Part shown: one piece after another, positions 59,316 to 64,000 of the stretch
Layout: every line of letters begins with the position of its first letter
How positions within the stretch are numbered: the first letter of the stretch is position 1
Source of the DNA: VBAS01 sp963773465
GTDB lineage: Bacteria; Bacteroidota; Bacteroidia; Chitinophagales; Chitinophagaceae
Direction of reading: 5' to 3'
DNA length: 64,000 bases
Assembly (NCBI GenBank): GCA_963773465.1
Contig: CAVZBF010000004.1
Span: forward strand, 930,001 to 994,000
Translations under genes and position numbers: made by a program
The notes under the pieces: generated by a model
Databases searched by the model: none
What the model saw: the letters and a program-made list of their open reading frames with translations, nothing else
Told to the model about the DNA's origin: nothing

Positions 59316-59594
59316 ATGGCGTTATATTTATTCAGAAAAATAGTTTTCAATTGTGAGCAGGCCACTTTTCTTATGGCCAAGAAAACAGAACAAAAACTTT
59401 CCATGAAGGAGAGGTTAAGACTATTTTATCATCTGCTTTTCTGTGATCCCTGTAAAAGATTTAAGTTCCAAACCCAAATAATTGATAAGACGCTGCACGA
59501 CTGCCGCGAACATCTTTCCCATCATGCCCCTCAAATGCTCTCACCAGAATCAAAGGAAAAAATTCAACGGACGATCGATTCGATAAACCAGTAA
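59316..59594 (+). CDS. small zinc-binding anti-sigma-like protein
   Basis: A 92-residue soluble protein with Cys13 and the motif His39-x3-Cys43-x2-Cys46 (YHLLFCDPCKRF), the HxxxCxxC signature of zinc-binding anti-sigma (ZAS) domains. It starts 9 bp after the ECF sigma gene. It has no membrane segment, so it would be a cytoplasmic, perhaps redox-sensing, anti-sigma factor. Function inferred from motif and position. Confidence 0.72.
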   Translation: MALYLFRKIVFNCEQATFLMAKKTEQKLSMKERLRLFYHLLFCDPCKRFKFQTQIIDKTLHDCREHLSHHAPQMLSPESKEKIQRTIDSINQ

Positions 59595-59883
59595 GCTTTC
59601 TCTGTTACGCCCGGTGAAATAAAAAAAAGCCAGGGTTATCCCTTATTCATTCGGCAATTAATAAAATTCAAAAGGTTTTGTAAGGTTTGATTTCTGAGCA
59701 CGTCTATTAAAAAAATGAAGCGGGCATTATTAATCCGGGCTATAGTAGATGGCAAATTGTATTTCAATTGCAATAAAAAAGTCAACCCTGTGTGGGACAA
59801 AAATCAGCCTGTGCCCATTTAAAAAGCAAATAAAAACCGGCCGGCTATAAAAGACAAAGAATAACCATCATAAAATTAATATC

Positions 59884-60273
59884 ATGAGTAAGACCAGGAT
59901 TTTACAATGGGTACTGCGCTTTATAGCTGCTGCCATCATGCTGCAAACTTTGTATTTCAAATTTACAGCACACCCTGAATCTGTAAATCTCTTTACTACT
60001 CTCGGCATGGAGCCGTGGGGCCGTATTGGCACCGGCATATTTGAATTGATCGCCAGCATACTCATATTGATACCGCGTACCACGCTATTAGGTGCATTCC
60101 TGGGTTTGGGATTGATGTGTGGCGCTATTTTTTTTCATCTTACCAAACTCGGTATAAACTTCGGAGGCGACAGCTTGTTATTTACCTATGCAGTAACGGT
60201 ATTTATAGCCTGTGGATTACTGATCTTAATAAACAAAAAAGAAATTCCTGCTCTTTTAAAATTAAAATTTTAA
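59884..60273 (+). CDS. DoxX-like membrane protein
   Basis: A 129-residue protein with four helices: WVLRFIAAAIMLQTLYFKF, GRIGTGIFELIASILILIP, TTLLGAFLGLGLMCGAIFFH and LLFTYAVTVFIACGLLILI. The layout and the ES/TxLG region fit DoxX-like proteins, which are of uncertain redox function. It lies 8 bp before the DinB-like gene. Confidence 0.8.
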   Translation: MSKTRILQWVLRFIAAAIMLQTLYFKFTAHPESVNLFTTLGMEPWGRIGTGIFELIASILILIPRTTLLGAFLGLGLMCGAIFFHLTKLGINFGGDSLLFTYAVTVFIACGLLILINKKEIPALLKLKF

Positions 60274-60281
60274 AGTTTAAA

Positions 60282-60785
60282 ATGTTTAGCCGATCAATTC
60301 AAACGATTAATGAATTAATGTCCCTGTTAAAAAAAATACAGGATAGCGATAATTATTCCAAACCGGTTATTTCATTAGGCGGAGCTACAATAGGCCAACA
60401 CACCAGGCATATCATTGAACTCTACCAGTGTCTCCTGGAAGGTTATGATTGCGGGGTGGTGAATTATGACAAAAGAAAAAGAGACCGGTTGCTGGAGACG
60501 AACTGTCACAAAGCATGTATCGCATTACATCTCATCAAAGAAAAGCTGAAGCAGGATAATAAAGACCTTCAGGTTGAGTTTGAACTTGGAGATGAATCAA
60601 TGTGTTTGCTTTCCAATTATCACAGGGAAGTGTATTATAACCTGGAGCATTGTATACACCACCAGGCCCTGATAAAGGTTGCGCTATTAGAATTAAAAAT
60701 CAAAAACGTGCCTGATCAGTTTGGCGTAGCTCCCTCTACCATTCAATACCGAAACAATGTGTACAGTAAGTTATATAACCAATAA
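60282..60785 (+). CDS. DinB-like protein
   Basis: A 167-residue four-helix bundle of the DinB superfamily, with the His triad in IGQHTRHIIEL, the second helix NCHKACIALH and LEHCIHHQALIKV. Members bind a metal and include thiol-dependent S-transferases. Cys-rich near the metal site. Start Met at 60282; the stop overlaps the TANGO2-like start by 29 bp. Confidence 0.8.
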   Translation: MFSRSIQTINELMSLLKKIQDSDNYSKPVISLGGATIGQHTRHIIELYQCLLEGYDCGVVNYDKRKRDRLLETNCHKACIALHLIKEKLKQDNKDLQVEFELGDESMCLLSNYHREVYYNLEHCIHHQALIKVALLELKIKNVPDQFGVAPSTIQYRNNVYSKLYNQ

Positions 60786-61488
60786 CGGGCATACATATTT
60801 TACATCCAACAGGGATGAAAACAGGAATAGAAAAGCTGCGGCCATGCCACAAACAGAAATCCGGAATGGAAAAAAAATTATTTTCCCTAAAGACCCCGCT
60901 GGCGGAGGAACCTGGTTTGCAGTTGATGAAAAGGGTACCGTAGGAATTCTTTTAAACGGAGCTTTTCAAAAACATATTCCACTTTATCCTTATCGGAAAA
61001 GCAGGGGATTGATACTACTTGATCTCATGGATGCACAAGATGGATCATACCATTTCCAAACAACAGGTCTTGCTAATATTGAGCCTTTCACTATTATATT
61101 TTTTCAGAACGAAAAATTATCTGAACTACGTTGGGACGGTCATCAAAAATATTTTCAGCAATTAGATAACCATTCCGATTATATATGGTCATCTGTAACA
61201 TTGTATAGCGACAAGACCATCAGTAAAAGAAAGATGCTTTTTGAAGGTTTTATCGCCGACAAATCTGTTATTAACAGCAAATCTATCTATGGTTTTCACA
61301 GAAATGCCTATGGCGATCATGAAAATGGATTTGTAATCAACCGGCGAAACGGCATAAAAACACAATGCATTACACAGGCCATTTTCCAGCATGACAGTAT
61401 TAAGCTCTGTCATCACGATCTTTTACTTGATCACCGTGATGAACAAACTATAGAAAAACGCTATGAAGAAATTTGCGAAACACATTAG
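60757..61488 (+). CDS. NRDE/TANGO2-family protein
   Basis: A 243-residue protein of the Ntn-hydrolase-like NRDE family. It starts MCTVSYI with Cys2, the position of the nucleophile in Ntn hydrolases, and contains the family SNRDEN motif and GGTWFAVDEKGTVGILLNG. TANGO2 in eukaryotes is linked to heme and lipid handling. It overlaps its neighbours on both sides by 29 and 26 bp, so the three genes form one translational unit. Confidence 0.85.
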   Translation: MCTVSYITNNGHTYFTSNRDENRNRKAAAMPQTEIRNGKKIIFPKDPAGGGTWFAVDEKGTVGILLNGAFQKHIPLYPYRKSRGLILLDLMDAQDGSYHFQTTGLANIEPFTIIFFQNEKLSELRWDGHQKYFQQLDNHSDYIWSSVTLYSDKTISKRKMLFEGFIADKSVINSKSIYGFHRNAYGDHENGFVINRRNGIKTQCITQAIFQHDSIKLCHHDLLLDHRDEQTIEKRYEEICETH

Positions 61489-62521
61489 CTTACTGGTCCA
61501 CAAAATTTTTCATTGGGAATACTGGTCCTTTGACCTGTTATATTTTCCGGTTTATTTCGTATGGATGTATTTTTCGATCAGGTCAGGGCAATGGTTCTTT
61601 TTTTTACCTGCTAACCCTTCAATTAAAAATGCAGGATTTCTGCTTGAATCAAAAAAAGAAATTTATGATACAATTCCTGGTGAATTCATTCCCAAAACAA
61701 TATTAATAGCCCCGCGTACATCAATGGCCTTTATCAATATAAAGAGGAAGGAAGCGGGCATTGATTTTCCCTGCATTGCCAAACCTGATATGGGAATGAA
61801 AGGACTTGGTGTTATGATTTTAGAGCATCCGGCAGATCTTGAAAAGTATTCTGAAAAGCTTCCGATCAATTTCCTGATACAGGAATACATCGCTTTTCCA
61901 AATGAGATCGGCATTTTTTATTATCGCATTCCGGGTGAACGAAGAGGAAGCATATCCGGCATCGTCAACAAAGAATTTCTAAAGATCACAGGGGACGGAA
62001 GCCATACGATAGAATATCTATTGCAGAAAGATCCACGGCACCGGTTCCAGTTAAAAGCCTTGCTAAAAACTTATGGTAATGGATTACAGGAAGTATTGCT
62101 GAAAGGTGAAACCAAAAATCTTGTGCCTTATGGCAATCATGCAAGAGGCGCAAAATTTACGAATGTTACGCATTGGGCTGACGAAGCATTGATCACATCA
62201 ATTGACGAGGTATGCCGGCAAATACCCAACTTTTATTATGGAAGACTTGACATTCGCTATAATACTTTGGAAGAACTTAAACAAGGAAAAAATTTTAGAA
62301 TCATTGAATTAAATGGCGCAGGTAGTGAGCCTACTCATATTTATGACCCCGATCATTCAATATTTTTTGCCTGGAAAGAAATAATCAGGCATTTAAACCT
62401 GTTGTATTCAATAAGCATTAAAAATAATAGATCAGGACATCCACACATGACCTTGAAACAGGGCCTGGGAATGCTGAAAGAAAATAAAAAGCTGGTCAAA
62501 AAATTGAAACTTATTCAATGA
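61463..62521 (+). CDS. ATP-grasp enzyme, D-Ala-D-Ala-ligase-like
   Basis: A 352-residue protein with a hydrophobic N-terminal segment (residues about 25-40) and an ATP-grasp core: FPCIAKPDMGMKGLGVMIL (P-loop-like Lys), FLIQEYIAFPNEIGIFYYRI, and RIIELNGAGSEPTHIYDP (metal-binding Glu and Asn). It forms an acyl-phosphate and joins it to an amine; the substrate is unknown. The overlap with the TANGO2-like gene suggests a joint pathway. Confidence 0.8.
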   Translation: MKKFAKHISLLVHKIFHWEYWSFDLLYFPVYFVWMYFSIRSGQWFFFLPANPSIKNAGFLLESKKEIYDTIPGEFIPKTILIAPRTSMAFINIKRKEAGIDFPCIAKPDMGMKGLGVMILEHPADLEKYSEKLPINFLIQEYIAFPNEIGIFYYRIPGERRGSISGIVNKEFLKITGDGSHTIEYLLQKDPRHRFQLKALLKTYGNGLQEVLLKGETKNLVPYGNHARGAKFTNVTHWADEALITSIDEVCRQIPNFYYGRLDIRYNTLEELKQGKNFRIIELNGAGSEPTHIYDPDHSIFFAWKEIIRHLNLLYSISIKNNRSGHPHMTLKQGLGMLKENKKLVKKLKLIQ

Positions 62522-62587
62522 ACAAAGTTTCAGTTAATATATTCCTGGTTGGCCCGTTTCACTTGTTACCTTTACCCAAAGCAATTC

Positions 62588-63439
62588 ATGATGAAAAATT
62601 CATCTCTTATTATGAAATTATTCATGCCGAATTTGTTTTTTATAATTCTGTGGACGGGCCAGGCGGCGGCGCAAGATGATAGATCTCAAATCAATAATGC
62701 AGATACAGGTAGTTTCTTCAGATCGTTCGATAGCACAAAAATTTATTATGAAGTAAGAGGAACCGGTGAAGCAGTGGTGCTGGTCCATGGATTTATCGTC
62801 AATTGTCAATCGTGGAAAAGAACTGAATTGTATAAAGACCTGCTTGCCGGGGGTTATAAAGTGATCATTCTTGATCAAAGAGGAAATGGTTTCTCTGATA
62901 AACCACATACTCCTGAAGCTTATGAGAATGATGCAGAAGCTAAAGATATCATGGCATTGATGAAATTGCTTGGCATAAAAAAATACAGCGCAGTTGGGTA
63001 TTCAAGAGGTGCAATTATTGTTTCAAGATTATTGGTATTGGATAAAAAAATTCAGAAAGGTGTAATGGGTGGCATGGGCGCAGAGTTCACCAATCCTGAA
63101 TGGCCACGGCGGATTATGTTTTACAAAGCATTGCGCGGCGATTCAGTACCTGAACTTGAAGCAATGGTACAAAATGTAAAGAAGCAAGGACTCGATCAGC
63201 AGGCATTAGCATACTTGCAAAAAGCACAACCATCAACAAGCAAAGAGGAATTAGGTAAAATAAAACAACCTGTCTTAATCATTTGCGGCGATAAAGATTC
63301 TGACAATGGCTCGGCAAAAGAATTAGCAGATCTCTTTAAACACCCTGTATATAAGATAACTCCCGGCGATCATGGCGGGGCAAGCCGCACAAAAGAATTT
63401 TCAACAGAAGTGATCGCATTCCTTAAACGAAAGAACTAA
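62588..63439 (+). CDS. exported alpha/beta hydrolase
   Basis: A 283-residue hydrolase with a signal peptide ending near GQAAAQ. The fold is clear: VVLVHGFIVN (oxyanion), LDQRGNGFSDKP, nucleophile SAVGYSRGAII (GxSxG), acid in ICGDKDSDNG and His in PGDHGGAS. Esterase or lipase-type activity is likely; substrate unknown. Start at Met 62588 or 62591. It overlaps the convergent GNAT gene by 4 bp. Confidence 0.86.
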   Translation: MMKNSSLIMKLFMPNLFFIILWTGQAAAQDDRSQINNADTGSFFRSFDSTKIYYEVRGTGEAVVLVHGFIVNCQSWKRTELYKDLLAGGYKVIILDQRGNGFSDKPHTPEAYENDAEAKDIMALMKLLGIKKYSAVGYSRGAIIVSRLLVLDKKIQKGVMGGMGAEFTNPEWPRRIMFYKALRGDSVPELEAMVQNVKKQGLDQQALAYLQKAQPSTSKEELGKIKQPVLIICGDKDSDNGSAKELADLFKHPVYKITPGDHGGASRTKEFSTEVIAFLKRKN

Positions 63440-63922
63440 AGTTCTTTTTCCATGTACACTACCCCTTGCAAAGGATTATTATAATAAGCTGAAATATTTT
63501 TAAACCCGAATTGCTCATATAAATGCACGGCTGCCTGCAGTTTTAAAAATGTATCGAGGCGCATTTTCTCATAGTTCCGTTCTTTAGCCGAATTCAATAA
63601 TTCTTCGATCAGCAACCTTCCTATTTTATTTTTTCTGAACTCCGGCTTTACATAAAGTCGTTTCATTTCACAGGCACCTGCTTCTTTCATCTTACGTAAG
63701 GGCTATGCAGCCCGCAACCCGATAGCGATCGGGTTCATCATGCCAGTAGGCCAGTATAAGATCACCGTACGGTAATCCATATTTTTTTAATGGCGCCTGC
63801 AGTTCTTCCTCAAAACTTTGGAAGCATATATCCTCGTTCAATTCTTTTTCATACTCACGAAAAAGATCGCGGATAATATCCAGTTCCCTGCCTTCTTCAG
63901 CAATATGTTTAATGCGAAGCAT
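63436..63922 (-). CDS. GNAT-family N-acetyltransferase (one frameshift)
   Basis: A roughly 161-codon acetyltransferase. The acetyl-CoA loop block is KRLYVKPEFRKNKIGRLLIE and the C-terminal motif B is HLYEQFGFKNIS. The frame changes near 63690, between VAGCIAL and KEAGACEMKRL. Substrate unknown. Confidence 0.82.
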
Positions 63923-63976
63923 ATTTTTGTTGTATAAAATTAGTTTATCTACCTTTTCCGTGTAAAACCGTTTATG

Positions 63977-64000
63977 GAATGAGTATCCGTTTTTTCACTT
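63977..64000 (+). CDS. possible 5' end of a gene cut by the window edge
   Basis: ATG at 63977 opens a frame reading MSIRFFT to the edge. A near-consensus -7 box (TACCTTTT) is about 25 bp upstream. Only eight codons are visible, so the product cannot be named. Confidence 0.25.

Overview
The window looks like chromosomal DNA from a Bacteroidota bacterium, most likely Chitinophagaceae-like. The evidence is the lineage-typical gene set: TamB with a lipoprotein-type TamA (TamL), DUF5522, DUF6787, TIGR02943-type sigma factor, an alternative complex III (ACIII) operon followed by caa3-type oxidase genes, and Sco1/DUF420. Promoters carry the Bacteroidota -7 box TAnnTTTG. There is no rRNA, CRISPR array, prophage or transposase. 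The lineage call is inference; no phylogenetic marker was tested.

Layout. 1-12 kb: typA, an alpha/beta hydrolase, a DUF5009-type membrane acyltransferase, DUF2905, and a translationally coupled tamB-tamL pair. 12-18.7 kb: fabH-like KAS III, secreted protein plus lipid kinase, membrane patatin phospholipase, heme A synthase, RNase HII. 18.7-28.4 kb: JmjC-like protein with an in-frame stop, 2-oxoacid:ferredoxin oxidoreductase beta subunit without its alpha partner, AhpD-like protein, diheme cytochrome c, membrane protein, large acyl-CoA dehydrogenase with a MarR regulator, GT2 glycosyltransferase, ABC permease, Lrp/AsnC regulator. 28.5-28.75 kb: a non-coding RNA candidate with a tRNA-like outline, an oversized variable region and its own promoter and terminator. 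29-31.4 kb: trmB and small genes. 31.4-36.8 kb: an island of small envelope and stress-type proteins (Thivi_2564, glycine-zipper OmpA, beta-barrel, PepSY-like, AraC with a CxxC N-terminus, CsbD, lmo0937, cupin). 36.8-53.8 kb: one long minus-strand respiratory operon, actABCDEF-coxBA-ctaB-(four-helix-bundle cassette)-coxC-coxC-cox4-sco1-DUF420. 54-64 kb: mostly intact genes (DUF6787, TPR, purN, serine hydrolase, ECF sigma factor with a ZAS-type zinc protein, DoxX-like, an overlapping DinB/TANGO2/ATP-grasp trio, hydrolase, GNAT).

How the genes work together. The respiratory operon encodes a quinol:cytochrome c oxidoreductase (ACIII), the terminal oxidase, its heme O synthase and copper chaperone. 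Heme A synthase lies apart at 16.9 kb. TamB/TamL serve outer-membrane assembly. The 31-37 kb island looks like an envelope or general stress set.

Quality caveat. Many genes are split by single-base frame changes, very dense in typA, the acyl-CoA dehydrogenase, the glycosyltransferase and above all the act-cox operon, while 29-38 kb and 54-63 kb are almost free of them. I treat these as probable consensus errors and annotate each gene over its full span. Most promising for follow-up are the tRNA-like RNA (28520-28743) and the inverted-repeat-flanked four-helix-bundle cassette inside the oxidase operon (40411-40836).
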